A stretch of 56,917 nt of DNA from CAZCFB01 sp964511535. Lineage in GTDB: Bacteria > Myxococcota_A > Polyangia > GCA-2747355 > CAZCFB01. Below the pieces are notes generated by a model. It did no database searches. It was not told the origin of the DNA and worked only from the letters and a program-made list of their open reading frames with translations. Made by a program: the position numbers and the translations under genes. Where the stretch lies: assembly GCA_964511535.1 (NCBI GenBank), contig CAZEFW010000041.1:1-56917 (forward strand). The letters run 5' to 3'. The first letter of the stretch is position 1; each line of letters begins with the position of its first letter. Below, piece by piece: positions 26,338-35,521 of this stretch.

Positions 26338-28320
26338 TCAGCCCGGGTCGCACGCTCCGGTGCAGGTGTTCTCCACCTTGCCGGTGGCGGTGAAGAACTT
26401 CTTCCAGGCGTTGAGGTTGGGGTCGGTGTGGCGCAGCCGGTCATGGGCCGACTCGCTGGCCGGCGGCTTGTAGGCCGGGATGTTCTTCTTGGGCGGGATA
26501 TGCTTCACCTTCATGTCCCAGACCGTGAAGGCCGAGTCCTGAGGGCCTGCCTTCTGGGTCAGGCCGAACACCGCCTTGACCGTGGGCGTGAGCTGGGGGA
26601 GGCCGATGGAGCGTGCCACGGATTCGGTGGAGATGTTGGGCACCTGGTCGTCGTACAGCGCCTCCTGGAACATGATCCGCCTCTTGGACATGCCCGCTGC
26701 CGGCGAGGTGAGCAGCATATCGGCGAACGACGCAGGGTCCGTGTGGTCCCACAGGTGCTGGGACAGGCTCACCAGGATGGCCCGGTCCACCAGGGCCGGG
26801 TAGCGCGCCTTGAGCAGGATCGCCATGCTCTTGAAGTTGGATGATCGCTGCATCATCATCGACCAGAAGCCGCCCGACACGTTGAACACGAACCGCTCGA
26901 TGTCCGGCTCCAGCGCGGCGGCGCTCACCCCCTGGATCCCGCCGTTGGAGATGCCCACGTAGTAGCGCTCCTTGCCGTCGGCGATGGACTTGCCGGCGAC
27001 CTGCAGCGCCTTGTCCTTGAGCAGGTCGCCCTGCATCAGCTTGACCAGGGTGTGGAAGTTCACGTGGGACTGCTGCAGTCGGTCGGTGACCACGGGCAGG
27101 TTGGTGAAGTCCTTGGTGATCACCTTGTCGATGATCACCGCGAGGTCGGGGAACGACAGGCCGATCCACGCGGTGGAGGCGGTGATCATACAAAGCGTGT
27201 TGGGGAACTTGCGATCGAAGAAGGTGTCCATGTCGTCCACCGGCTGGGAGAACAGGCCCATGCCGTAGTACAGGATCGGCAGCGGCTTGGTGGCCGACTT
27301 GGCGCAGTTGGGGATGTTGATGCGGAAGGCGAACTGCTGCTCGCCGCGGTAGACCGGCTTGCCGTTGCTGTCCAGCTTCAGGGTGGCGTCGACGGCGTCG
27401 GTCTGCAGGAAGGAGGGCACGGTCATCTTGCCGATGACGTAGCGCAGCAGGTTCTTGTCGGTGGGGGTGTCGACGCTCTTGGTGATGCTGTACTTGGGGC
27501 CGGTGGCCGGGATCTTGGCCCGGGCGGCCTTGACCATCTCCAGCAGGTTGCTGCGCACGAACTCCTTGCTGGCGGTGTGGAAGTCCCAGGCGAGCACCAG
27601 GTCGTCCTTCTTGATCCCCTTGCCCGTGAGGAAGGTGATCACCGGGGCCAGGCGGGTCGCCTCCGCCTTGAGGGTCGGCTCGCTCAGGGGCCCTGCGTCC
27701 AGGATCTGCTTGAACGGCAGCGGCGTGGTGAGGAGGGCGCCCTTGGCGTCCTTGATGCCCTTTCGCAGGATGATGACGTAGCTGGTGTCGAACTTCAGCG
27801 CCCGGGCCGGGCGAATGATCAGCGGCTTGATCTGGTCCGCGTCGCCGTTTTCGTCCAGCTCGGCCCACAGCGGCACCTTCTCGCCGGAGCTCATGTTCAT
27901 CAGCCAGATGAAGCTCTTGTCCCCGGTGGAGTCTGCCAGGGCGTCCACGCCGGGCAGGGTGTCCAGGGAGAAACCTTCAGCCAGATAAACCAGCGGCTGG
28001 GAGGCGACGGAGAAGCCGTCGGCCAGGTTGTAGCGGGCAGGATCCACCGTGACGCCGCTCTTGTTGCTCGGCATGGCCGCCTTGGCGTAGTTGACCCGCC
28101 AGCCGGTCTTGGAGGCGCTGTCCTTCTTCAGATAGAAGCTGGAGGGCCAGGGCAGCAGGCAGTTATCCGTGGAGATGGGGTTGCAGTGGGGGCCGGTGGC
28201 CGCGCCCTGATCGCCGGCGGGGGGGCCGCCGTCCTTGCGCGCGTTGGTGTCGTCATCGCTGCAGCCGGAGGCCAGGGCCAGGGCCAGGGCCAGGGCCAGG
28301 GAGTGGTGGGTGAGCCGCAT
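26338..28320 (-). CDS. Lipase-like alpha/beta-hydrolase lipoprotein
   Basis: 660 residues from the ATG at 28320, which has AGGAGG 7 bases upstream. The signal ends ALASGC with lipidated Cys20, followed by an Asp/Gly-rich linker. A nucleophile-elbow motif, GISNGGIQG, suits a serine hydrolase of alpha/beta fold. The N-terminal half (LLPWPSSFYL to TPLPFKQIL) resembles the leading domain of bacterial extracellular lipases, and aromatic/hydrophobic strands (LPILYYGMGLF) match the hydrolase core. I cannot place the catalytic Asp and His with certainty. The final residues include TCTGACDPG. The gene is divergent from the PPC-repeat lipoprotein gene and convergent with the PEGA kinase gene. Activity on a lipid or ester is inferred. 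Confidence 0.75.
   Translation of the reverse strand: MRLTHHSLALALALALASGCSDDDTNARKDGGPPAGDQGAATGPHCNPISTDNCLLPWPSSFYLKKDSASKTGWRVNYAKAAMPSNKSGVTVDPARYNLADGFSVASQPLVYLAEGFSLDTLPGVDALADSTGDKSFIWLMNMSSGEKVPLWAELDENGDADQIKPLIIRPARALKFDTSYVIILRKGIKDAKGALLTTPLPFKQILDAGPLSEPTLKAEATRLAPVITFLTGKGIKKDDLVLAWDFHTASKEFVRSNLLEMVKAARAKIPATGPKYSITKSVDTPTDKNLLRYVIGKMTVPSFLQTDAVDATLKLDSNGKPVYRGEQQFAFRINIPNCAKSATKPLPILYYGMGLFSQPVDDMDTFFDRKFPNTLCMITASTAWIGLSFPDLAVIIDKVITKDFTNLPVVTDRLQQSHVNFHTLVKLMQGDLLKDKALQVAGKSIADGKERYYVGISNGGIQGVSAAALEPDIERFVFNVSGGFWSMMMQRSSNFKSMAILLKARYPALVDRAILVSLSQHLWDHTDPASFADMLLTSPAAGMSKRRIMFQEALYDDQVPNISTESVARSIGLPQLTPTVKAVFGLTQKAGPQDSAFTVWDMKVKHIPPKKNIPAYKPPASESAHDRLRHTDPNLNAWKKFFTATGKVENTCTGACDPG
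28271..28300 (-). repeat. Hexanucleotide repeat inside a signal peptide
   Basis: GCCAGG occurs five times in tandem at 28271-28300 (plus strand), encoding the alternating Leu-Ala run of the lipase-like protein's signal peptide. The 6-bp unit keeps the frame, so copy-number change would lengthen or shorten the hydrophobic core without a frameshift. Confidence 0.9.
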
Positions 28321-28372
28321 GAGGTGCCTCCTGAGGCGTTGGGTCGGGGTGCGACCCATGTAATCTACATTG

Positions 28373-28387
28373 ATCGCGCTGCGCGAT
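28373..28387. promoter_or_regulatory. Palindrome between divergent lipoprotein genes
   Basis: ATCGCGC-T-GCGCGAT is a perfect 7-bp inverted repeat around a single T. It lies in the 152-bp space between the divergently read lipase-like and PPC-repeat genes, where a shared operator would be expected. No promoter boxes could be assigned with confidence. Confidence 0.4.
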
Positions 28388-28472
28388 TAAGCCAAACTTA
28401 ACAGCCTATGCTGTACCTAAAATAACCCATCACTCTATGGACCAAATCCCCGCAAAAAAGGAACGAGGTGAT

Positions 28473-31400
28473 ATGACCCACTCCAGATTTTTGCACGCCA
28501 TCTCTCTCGCCTCCCTGCTCGCCTTCGCGGCATGCAGCGACGACACCGAGGGCCCGACCCCTGACACGGGCGTGCCCGACATGAGCAAAGCAGACAGCAA
28601 GGTGACCAAATCTGAAGCGGGAGCCAAGGAGGCCTCGGTGCCGGACAAGGGCCCCAAGGCCGAGGCGTCCGTGAAGGAGGCCGGCGCGGACGGCCCGGCG
28701 CCTGACATGGCCCAGCCCGACATGGCGCCGCCGGACATGATGAAGGCCGACGTGATCCAGCCGGACAAGGGCGTGGTCTACCCGGACCTGAACCTGAGCG
28801 ACGGCATGCTGGCCAGCAAGGCGTGCACCAAGGCCAAGAGCATGAGCTTCTCCGCGGGCAAGGCCACGGCCACGGGCAGCATCTCCTCCACCCGCAAGGA
28901 CAACGACGTCAGCTTCACCGACACCAAGTGCACCGGCCAGAAGCAGCCCGGCGCCGAGGACATCCACCGGATCCAGCTGGTGGCGGGCAAGCCGTACATG
29001 TTCTCGGTGGTGCCGTCCTCGTCCTACAACCAGGGCGTCTACCTGCTCAACGACTGCGCGCAGCCCCTGAGCGCCTGCGTGGCCGGCGCTGACACCCAGT
29101 ACTCCGGAAGCACCGAGACGTTCACCTACGTGCCCAAGACCACCGGCACCTACTGGGTTGGCGTGGACAGCCGCTACACCGCCGGATCGAGCCTGTCTTA
29201 CGGCACCTACACCCTCACCGTGTCGGACCTGGGCACAGTGACCACGGGCGACTACTGCACCAAGCCGCTGCCGCTGACCTGGTCAGCCGGCAAGGCCACC
29301 GCGACCGGCACCACCAAGACCGGCTTCAACGCCTACTTCAACCTGTCCTCCTACGGCTGCACCTACTACGACACCGAGGGCGTGGACGTGTTCTATCGCG
29401 CGGCGGTGACCAAGGGGAAGGTCTACAAGGTCAAGGTCACCCCGGGCTCCGGCTGGTACGCGTCGGTCTATGCCCTGAGCAGCTGCTCCACCAAGTCCTG
29501 CATCGGCGGCTCCGACTACGGCACGTCGTCGGGTGGCCCGAGCGAGTTCACCTTCACCGCGGCCACCACCGGCAACGTGATCCTCGGCGTGGACAGCCGC
29601 TACGCCTCCACCAGCTCCCTGGGCAAGGGGACCTACACGCTGGAGATCAGCGAGGTGACCCCGTCCAAGGGCGAGTTCTGCAACAGCCCCACCGCGCTGA
29701 CCTTCTCCGGCGGCGTGGTCTCGGTGAGCGGCGACACCACCGCCGCCACCAACGACATGGTCATGGGCTACAACTCCTGCGTGGGCGACGACACCATCGG
29801 CCCGGACCAGTTCTACAGCTTCCAGGCCACCAAGGGGAAGGGCTACATCGTCGAGACCACGGGGACCTCGTTCGACAGCGCCATCTACGTGCTCACCTCC
29901 TGCTCCATCAACAGCTGCGTGGCCGGGGCTGACGCCTCCTCCTCCAGCTCCACCGGCGAGAAGCTGGCCTTCGTGGCCAAGACCAGCGGCACCTACATCG
30001 TGGGCGTCGACTCGGACTACAAGAACGACAAGGGCACATACACGCTGAAGATTACCGAGTACACCCCACCCACAAACGACATCTGCTCCGGCGCCAAGGC
30101 CATCACCATGACGGCCGGCAAGGGCACGATCACCGGGGACACCACCAAGGCGACGCCGTCGGTGAACCTGCCTTACGCCTCGTGCGTGGGCGACGACACC
30201 GAGGGCCCGGACCTGTTCTACTCCTTCATGGCCACGGCGGGCAAGTCGTACAAGATCACCGCCACCCCGGCGTCCACCTACAACGTCAACCTCTACGCCT
30301 TCACCACCTGCGGCTCGGAGAACAGCACCTGCATCAAGGGCGCCGACCTGGGCTACAACGGCGTCAAGGAGTCGATCAAGTTCACCGCCAAGACCTCGGG
30401 CAAGGTGTACATCGGCGTGGACTCGGACAACAAGACCTCCACCAACAAGTCGGGTACGTTCACGCTGGATGTGGAGCAGTACACCGCGCCGGTCAACGAG
30501 AAGTGCTCCGGCGCGCAGCTGGTGACGCTCACCGGCGGAAAGGTCACCGTCTCGGGTGACACGGACAAGGCGAGCGACGAGTTCACCACGCTGCAGTGCA
30601 AGACCATCGGCTCCACCTCCACCACCTCCAACCTCGACGGCAACCAGCTGTACTACAAGTGGGCCACCGTCAAGGACCAGTGGTACAAGCTGGTGCTGTC
30701 GCCCAAGGACAACTCCCAGTACCTGTACGTGTTCTCCAACCCCGCGTGCACCCAGTCCGCCATCAGCACTGACTGCCAGAGCGCGGGCAAGGACGGCGGG
30801 GCCATCGGCTCGGTGGGCACCACCTACAAGCGGGCCATGTACTTCAAGGCCAAGAGCACCGGCTTCGCCTACTTCGCCGTGGACAGCCTCAGCACCGGCG
30901 GCAAGTTCACCGTGGACCTCGAGGAGATCACCCCGCCGGACAACAGCACCTGCGCCAAGGCCAAGGCGATCACCCTGACCAACGACAAGGCGAAGGTGCG
31001 GTCCGACGTCGGGCCGCTGCTGACTCCGGACGAATACAGCACCCTCAAGTGCTACTCCAGCGTCCTCTTCGACGGGCCGCAGGTCTACTTTTCGGTGGGC
31101 CTCACTGCCGGCAAGAACTACCTGATGAGCCTGGACGCCGACTCCGCCAGTGGCCTGTACGGCTATGTCTTCACCGATGTCTGCGGCGCCACCAAGATCC
31201 AGACCGATTGCGGCAGCTCCGGCAGCACCGGCGCCGTGACCTCCAGCTCCACTGGCACCAGCGGTACGACCATGATGTTCAAGCCGACCACTTCCGGGAC
31301 TTACAAGATCGGCGTGGATAGCACCGCCCCCTCCTCCTTCGGCGGGTTCACCCTGGACATCTCCACGCTCAAGGCGAACACCAACACCACCTGCCAGACC

Positions 31401-31796
31401 GCCCAGAGCTTGACCCTGACCGGCGGCAAGGCCACGGTCTCCGGCTTCAAGACCGCCGCTGACGGCGACAACATGAAGAAGTGCGGAACGGTTACCCTGG
31501 CCTCAACCGACCTGTTCTACAAGTTCACCCCGACCATCGGGAAGAAGTACAAGCTCACCTTCAAGCCCCAGGGCAGCGGCGGCAGGTGGAGCGTGTGGGA
31601 CGGCAACCACAACTGTGATGCCACCAAGCTGGCCACCGAGTGCGGCAAGATCGGCTACACCTTCGTCACCGGCGGCTCCACCTCCACCAAGACCATCACC
31701 TCCGCGGTCGGCGACATCTACTTCATCGCCGACGGTTGCTGCACGGGCACCTACGACACTTACAAGTTCCAGTTCGACATCGAGGAGCTGCCGTAG
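28473..31796 (+). CDS. Lipoprotein with seven PPC-like beta domains
   Basis: 1107 residues from the ATG at 28473 (ribosome site GAGGTG). The signal ends AFAAC, giving lipidated Cys21. An Asp/Ala/Lys/Pro-rich linker (about 22-115) leads to seven repeats of roughly 130-150 residues. Each starts with a Cys and a short strand (CTKAKSMSFSAGKATATG, CSGAKAITMTAGKGTITG, CQTAQSLTLTGGKATVSG), then VDVFYRA- or PDQFYSF-like strands and a final GxYxVGVDS segment. This matches bacterial pre-peptidase C-terminal (PPC) beta-sandwich domains. No protease domain is present, so the protein is a pure surface stalk or binding array. It is divergent from the lipase-like gene and convergent with the arylsulfotransferase gene. 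Confidence 0.85.
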   Translation: MTHSRFLHAISLASLLAFAACSDDTEGPTPDTGVPDMSKADSKVTKSEAGAKEASVPDKGPKAEASVKEAGADGPAPDMAQPDMAPPDMMKADVIQPDKGVVYPDLNLSDGMLASKACTKAKSMSFSAGKATATGSISSTRKDNDVSFTDTKCTGQKQPGAEDIHRIQLVAGKPYMFSVVPSSSYNQGVYLLNDCAQPLSACVAGADTQYSGSTETFTYVPKTTGTYWVGVDSRYTAGSSLSYGTYTLTVSDLGTVTTGDYCTKPLPLTWSAGKATATGTTKTGFNAYFNLSSYGCTYYDTEGVDVFYRAAVTKGKVYKVKVTPGSGWYASVYALSSCSTKSCIGGSDYGTSSGGPSEFTFTAATTGNVILGVDSRYASTSSLGKGTYTLEISEVTPSKGEFCNSPTALTFSGGVVSVSGDTTAATNDMVMGYNSCVGDDTIGPDQFYSFQATKGKGYIVETTGTSFDSAIYVLTSCSINSCVAGADASSSSSTGEKLAFVAKTSGTYIVGVDSDYKNDKGTYTLKITEYTPPTNDICSGAKAITMTAGKGTITGDTTKATPSVNLPYASCVGDDTEGPDLFYSFMATAGKSYKITATPASTYNVNLYAFTTCGSENSTCIKGADLGYNGVKESIKFTAKTSGKVYIGVDSDNKTSTNKSGTFTLDVEQYTAPVNEKCSGAQLVTLTGGKVTVSGDTDKASDEFTTLQCKTIGSTSTTSNLDGNQLYYKWATVKDQWYKLVLSPKDNSQYLYVFSNPACTQSAISTDCQSAGKDGGAIGSVGTTYKRAMYFKAKSTGFAYFAVDSLSTGGKFTVDLEEITPPDNSTCAKAKAITLTNDKAKVRSDVGPLLTPDEYSTLKCYSSVLFDGPQVYFSVGLTAGKNYLMSLDADSASGLYGYVFTDVCGATKIQTDCGSSGSTGAVTSSSTGTSGTTMMFKPTTSGTYKIGVDSTAPSSFGGFTLDISTLKANTNTTCQTAQSLTLTGGKATVSGFKTAADGDNMKKCGTVTLASTDLFYKFTPTIGKKYKLTFKPQGSGGRWSVWDGNHNCDATKLATECGKIGYTFVTGGSTSTKTITSAVGDIYFIADGCCTGTYDTYKFQFDIEELP

Positions 31797-31801
31797 CCCG
31801 C

Positions 31802-31848
31802 ACCTGCCGGGGTCAGCTGGCCTTCATATAGCAGCTGGCCCCGCAGGT
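31802..31848. terminator. Bidirectional hairpin between convergent genes
   Basis: The arm beginning ACCTGCCGGGG and ending CAGCTG (to 31819) pairs with CAGCTGGCCCCGCAGGT (31832-31848), with one bulge, one mismatch and a 12-base loop. It starts 6 bp after the stop of the PPC-repeat gene and ends 56 bp before the stop of the minus-strand gene. It would fold in either transcript. Confidence 0.65.
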
Positions 31849-31903
31849 CTCACTCCCGTCGTACCCCCCAATCAGCGCTGCGCATGGACGAAGATCTGAC
31901 ACG

Positions 31904-33289
31904 CTAGTTTGCGCGGCAGGTCAGGCTCCACGGTGAGTAGCCGGCGATGTTCGCCTTGGCGGGCAGCCACTCCGGAGGCACACGGTAGGCGCGGTAGATG
32001 GCCGCCATGGCTGACCCGTCTTTGATCTGGAGCCGCCACACCACGTCCCCTGTGGGCGTCACCTCGAGCAGCCGCCCTTCGAGCCCTGAGGTGATGAAGG
32101 TGTTGCCGCTCGGGAGTCGCTGGGCGGAGCCGAGGGCCGCGCTGAACAGCATGTCGGTGCCCACAGTGGGCCCGTACTCCCAGACCTTTTGCATGTCACG
32201 AGGATCGATCTCCACCACCCGGGAGTGCCAGCGCTCGTAGCGCGGGTAGCCCGTCGCGCCGCCGTAGCCGGCCCGTCCGCCGTTGTCGAACACCAGGATG
32301 TTGCCAGCGCCGGGCAGCCCCTGGGGGACCATGTGCGCGTGGTGTGGTCCCACCAGCTGCCCCACGCCGGCGCCCACCATGCCGGGTGAGAGATCCGGCC
32401 CGAGGCGCCAGACCACGGCGCCGGTGTCCGCGCTGATGATGGCCAGGAACGAGGCGCGACGGGAGGCGATGATGATGTTGCGCGGGTGGAACCGCGTGTC
32501 GCCGTACTGGTCGAACCAGCGGTTCCGACCCAGCAGCGACATGCTGTTGATGTGCAGCCAGTCGCCGGTCCCCCGGGCGTCGTCGTAGTTTGGGTCCTTG
32601 CGGATGTCTTCCCTGGCGGTCTTGTCGAAGCCGAACTCGGCCACGTGATCCGCCGCTCGCCAGACCTTGCCCACCATGGCGCCGGCCCTGTCCACGGTGT
32701 AGATCACGTCGTCGGTCAGGTGAAAGGGGCTCACCGACGGGACGGCGCGGGTCTCGTGGGCCAGGACCGTGGTGGTCCCGCTCTGAAGCGCCAGCTGGCC
32801 GGGCGCGTGGTAGCCCACCGGGTTGCCCTGGCGCTGGTGGTCATGGTGCTGGCGGGACATCATCTCCCGCCCGCCGTCGTCGTCCCATGCCGAGAAGGAC
32901 CACTGCTCCGCCCCCTCCCAGGAGACCTGGATCAGCTCCACGGTGTCCTGCAGCAGGTTCAGGTCCACGTCGCGCATGCGCCTGGAGGTCAGCAACGACC
33001 CGCCGGGCAGCATCACCGAGGGGAACCCCGAAAAGGGCCAGCTGTGCACCTCCCGGCCGGCCATGTCCACCATCCGGGTCAGCGGGGTCTGGTCAGTGCT
33101 GGTGGGCGTGCTGAACACCATGTAACCCAGGCAGGGTGAGGGCGCAGCCGGCAGGGACATGTCGGCGGTGCCAGCGTCGGCCGGGGGCGCCAGGTCGGGC
33201 GCCCCCGGGGGCGCCTGAGGCGGGTCGGTACAGCCAGGGGCTGCCAGCGCCACCAGCAAGGTGGCAGCCATGATGTGGGCGCGGGCCAT
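31904..33289 (-). CDS. Arylsulfotransferase-like lipoprotein
   Basis: 461 residues from the ATG at 33289 (AAGGAG 7 bases upstream). The signal ends LAAPGC (lipidated Cys20), followed by a Pro/Ala/Asp linker. The body matches the arylsulfate sulfotransferase family (ASST, six-bladed propeller): GYMVFSTPTSTDQTPLTRMVDMAGREVHSW, GDWLHINSMSLLG, IIIASRRASFLAIISADTGAVVWRLG, HHAHMVPQGLPGAGNILVFDNGG and RVVEIDPRDMQKVWEYG. The His residues in WLHIN and HHAHM sit where the family's active-site histidines lie. Such enzymes move sulfate between phenolic compounds in the periplasm. Many family members with this architecture are untested, so the donor and acceptor remain unknown. Confidence 0.85.
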   Translation of the reverse strand: MARAHIMAATLLVALAAPGCTDPPQAPPGAPDLAPPADAGTADMSLPAAPSPCLGYMVFSTPTSTDQTPLTRMVDMAGREVHSWPFSGFPSVMLPGGSLLTSRRMRDVDLNLLQDTVELIQVSWEGAEQWSFSAWDDDGGREMMSRQHHDHQRQGNPVGYHAPGQLALQSGTTTVLAHETRAVPSVSPFHLTDDVIYTVDRAGAMVGKVWRAADHVAEFGFDKTAREDIRKDPNYDDARGTGDWLHINSMSLLGRNRWFDQYGDTRFHPRNIIIASRRASFLAIISADTGAVVWRLGPDLSPGMVGAGVGQLVGPHHAHMVPQGLPGAGNILVFDNGGRAGYGGATGYPRYERWHSRVVEIDPRDMQKVWEYGPTVGTDMLFSAALGSAQRLPSGNTFITSGLEGRLLEVTPTGDVVWRLQIKDGSAMAAIYRAYRVPPEWLPAKANIAGYSPWSLTCRAN

Positions 33290-33342
33290 GATGGCTCCTT
33301 TCACCCTGTTTAGTGCCAACAACCCCCCCCGCGGGACCCACA

Positions 33343-33393
33343 CGATAAAATGTCAAGTGTGGGGGTCTGACCCCTCCACTTGACATTTTATCG
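33343..33393. repeat. REP-like palindrome with GGGGTC/GACCCC core
   Basis: CGATAAAATGTCAAGTG at 33343-33359 is exactly inverted at 33377-33393. The 17-base spacer has its own inverted core, GGGGTC-TGACCCC. This compound palindrome is the style of REP-type elements spread by RAYT (REP-associated tyrosine) transposases; no such gene is in the window. It lies between two minus-strand genes, 13 bp after the aminopropyltransferase stop, where it may also end transcription. Confidence 0.75.
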
Positions 33394-33405
33394 CGTGGGC
33401 TACGG

Positions 33406-34977
33406 CTACTTGTTGAAGGTCCGGTAGCCCCTCTCGTACAGCCGCACCAGCACCTGGTTGTCCAGGCGGTTGATGGGCGTCTTGCGGGGGCCGATGTCCC
33501 GGGGGAACTGGAACAGCCCGGGCAGCAGCTGGCGGGTCAGGTAGCGGGTGGGCACGTCCAGCCTGACTCGGGCAGGCGCCAGGGGCTGCAAGGAGCCGAG
33601 CACGAACCCCCACTGGCCGAAGGAGGGCACGCTGGCCAGGTAGGGCAAGGTGTTCACCTGCCCACCGCCCGCGCTGGAGAGGGTGGCCGCGGCCATGGTG
33701 TTGTGGATGCACCAGAACGCGGCCGTGGCGTAAAAGGGCGAGGTGGCCTGGGTCACCATCACGCCGGTGGGCGTCAGGCTCCGGGCCACGAGCCGGTAGA
33801 AAGAGCGGCTGTACAGCTTGCCGAGCCCCTCGTTGTTGGGATCCGGCAGGTCGATGATCACGACGTCGTAGCGCCGCTCGGCCCGCTCGAGGAACTTCAG
33901 CGCGTCCTCGTGGAAGATCTTCACCTTCGCGTGGGACAGCGCCCCGCCGTTGAGCTTCGTCAGCGTGGGCAGGGTGGAGAAGATCCGGGTCATCTCCGGA
34001 TCCAGATCCACCAGATCGATGCGCTGGACTGACCGGTGCTTGAGCACCTCGCGGGCGGCCAGCCCGTCGCCCGCGCCCAGCAGCAGCACCGCGCGAGGCG
34101 ACGGCGCCAGGCCCATGGCCGGGTGCACCAGCGCCTCATGGTAGCGGAACTCGTCCACGCTGGAGAACTGGATGTTGCCGTCGATGAAGAGCCGCACGTC
34201 ATCGCGCCACCGCGTGACCACCAGCCGTTGGTAGGGCGTGCTCCGGGCGTAGATCACCGCGTCGTCGTACAGGATATCCTCGAGCAGGGTGGTGGTGCGG
34301 CCGGCGGTGACCAGCCCCACCACCATGGCCGCGGCGGCCAGCAGGCCCGCGCCGGTGATCACCCGGGCGCCGCGCACCCGGCCCCGGAACACGCGCACGC
34401 CGATGAGGGCCACCACGACGTTGAGCAGCCCGAACAGGAAGCTCGTGCGCACCAGGCCGAGGCGTGGCACCAGCACCAGCGGGAAGAGCAGGGACGCGGC
34501 CAGGGCGCCGAGATAGTCCAGGGCCAGCACGTTGCCCAGGGCAGCGCGCAGGCTGCTGTGGCGGCGCATGATGCGCACCAGCAGCGGGATCTCCAGCCCC
34601 ACCATGGTCCCGAGCAGCAGGCAGGTGGCCACCAGCAGCGGCAGGTAGGAGCCGAGGGCGGCGAAGGAGAAGAAGAGCACCAGGGTGGCGAAGCCGCCCA
34701 CCACGCCCACCAGGATCTCCACCAGCAGAAAGGCCCGCAGCAGGTCGGCCTTGAAGAAGCGCGACAGGAAGCTGCCGATCCCCATGGCGCTGAGGAACAG
34801 CCCGATCACCATGGAGAACTGGGTGACCGAGCTGCCGAGCAGGTAGGTGGACAGCGTGCCCGCCAGCAGCTCGTACACCAGGCCGCAGATGGCCACCACG
34901 AAGACGGTGGCCAGCAGCACGAGCCCGGTGCCGGGCACAGGCGGCGGGGGGGTGGCCTTGGGAGGGGGGGCGCTCAA
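33406..34977 (-). CDS. Membrane-anchored aminopropyltransferase (spermidine synthase-like)
   Basis: 523 residues. The first half (about 17-235) has about seven membrane helices (VLLATVFVVAICGLVYELLAGTLSTYLLG, GTMVGLEIPLL). The second half is a spermidine-synthase-fold domain with IYARSTPYQRLVVTRW, LFIDGNIQFSSVDEFRYHEALVHPAM, VLLLGAGDGLAAREVL and IDLVDLDPEMTRIF, then VVIIDLPDPNNEGLGKLYSRSFY, carrying the decarboxylated-SAM and catalytic-Asp segments. Such proteins transfer aminopropyl groups to a polyamine at the membrane. The start codon is TTG with no clear ribosome site, so the first residues are uncertain. It follows the DUF350 gene by 44 bp and belongs with the DUF4178 gene in a same-strand cluster. 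Confidence 0.9.
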   Translation of the reverse strand: MSAPPPKATPPPPVPGTGLVLLATVFVVAICGLVYELLAGTLSTYLLGSSVTQFSMVIGLFLSAMGIGSFLSRFFKADLLRAFLLVEILVGVVGGFATLVLFFSFAALGSYLPLLVATCLLLGTMVGLEIPLLVRIMRRHSSLRAALGNVLALDYLGALAASLLFPLVLVPRLGLVRTSFLFGLLNVVVALIGVRVFRGRVRGARVITGAGLLAAAAMVVGLVTAGRTTTLLEDILYDDAVIYARSTPYQRLVVTRWRDDVRLFIDGNIQFSSVDEFRYHEALVHPAMGLAPSPRAVLLLGAGDGLAAREVLKHRSVQRIDLVDLDPEMTRIFSTLPTLTKLNGGALSHAKVKIFHEDALKFLERAERRYDVVIIDLPDPNNEGLGKLYSRSFYRLVARSLTPTGVMVTQATSPFYATAAFWCIHNTMAAATLSSAGGGQVNTLPYLASVPSFGQWGFVLGSLQPLAPARVRLDVPTRYLTRQLLPGLFQFPRDIGPRKTPINRLDNQVLVRLYERGYRTFNK

Positions 34978-35021
34978 CGTGGGCGAGGCGGCGATGCGGG
35001 GGCGGGACGAGGCCCCGGGGA

Positions 35022-35243
35022 TCAGTGCATGGCCGACGAGATGATCAGCGCCAGCCCGATGAGGAAGGCGCCGATTATGATGCCGAGGGAGGTGTTCTGG
35101 TCCTCCTCGATCTCCTTACGCACCGAAAAGGGCATCAGCTTGTTGAAGATGGCGAAGGCGATGCCGAAGATGATCATCCCGAGGAACGAGTAGATGATGG
35201 TCGAGACGATGAGGGCCGGCTTGAGTTCGTTGATGAAATCCAT
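35022..35243 (-). CDS. DUF350 small membrane protein
   Basis: 73 residues with two membrane helices. It matches DUF350/YjfL-like proteins: ALIVSTIIYSFLGMIIFGIAFAIFNKLMPF, a short charged loop, then the family hallmark DQNTSLGIIIGAFLIGLALIISSAM. GGGAG lies just before the ATG. DUF350 proteins are found near envelope-stress (PspA-like) and polyamine genes in many bacteria; no PspA is visible in this window. It lies between the aminopropyltransferase gene and a small exported peptide gene on the same strand. Confidence 0.87.
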   Translation of the reverse strand: MDFINELKPALIVSTIIYSFLGMIIFGIAFAIFNKLMPFSVRKEIEEDQNTSLGIIIGAFLIGLALIISSAMH

Positions 35244-35261
35244 TGCTGTCTCCCAGTACTC

Positions 35262-35477
35262 CTACTTGCCGCCGCGAAAGCCGCCGCCGTAGTGTCGCCG
35301 GCTGCCGAAATAGATGAACATTGGGCCCCGGTGCCCCGAGCCCGCCTTGGTGCTGGACTGGCGGATGCTCACGGGCTTCTCAAGCAAGCCGGGCAGACCC
35401 CAGCCCTGAGCCGAGGCGAGGTACGCGAACCCCGTGACGCTGATGAAGAAGGCGATTGCGACGATCCATCGCAGCAT
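35262..35477 (-). CDS. Small exported or membrane-anchored peptide
   Basis: 71 residues with a strong ribosome site (AGGAGG, 7 bases before the ATG). Residues 3-23 form a signal sequence or membrane helix (RWIVAIAFFISVTGFAYLASA). The short tail is basic with a Gly/His/Arg-rich end (HYGGGFRGGK). I know no named family. It sits between the DUF4178 and DUF350 genes, so it is probably part of the same unit. Confidence 0.75.
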   Translation of the reverse strand: MLRWIVAIAFFISVTGFAYLASAQGWGLPGLLEKPVSIRQSSTKAGSGHRGPMFIYFGSRRHYGGGFRGGK

Positions 35478-35521
35478 GTCAGGCCTCCTGCCTGGCGACG
35501 GGGGTTAACCTGTCCGGTGCT

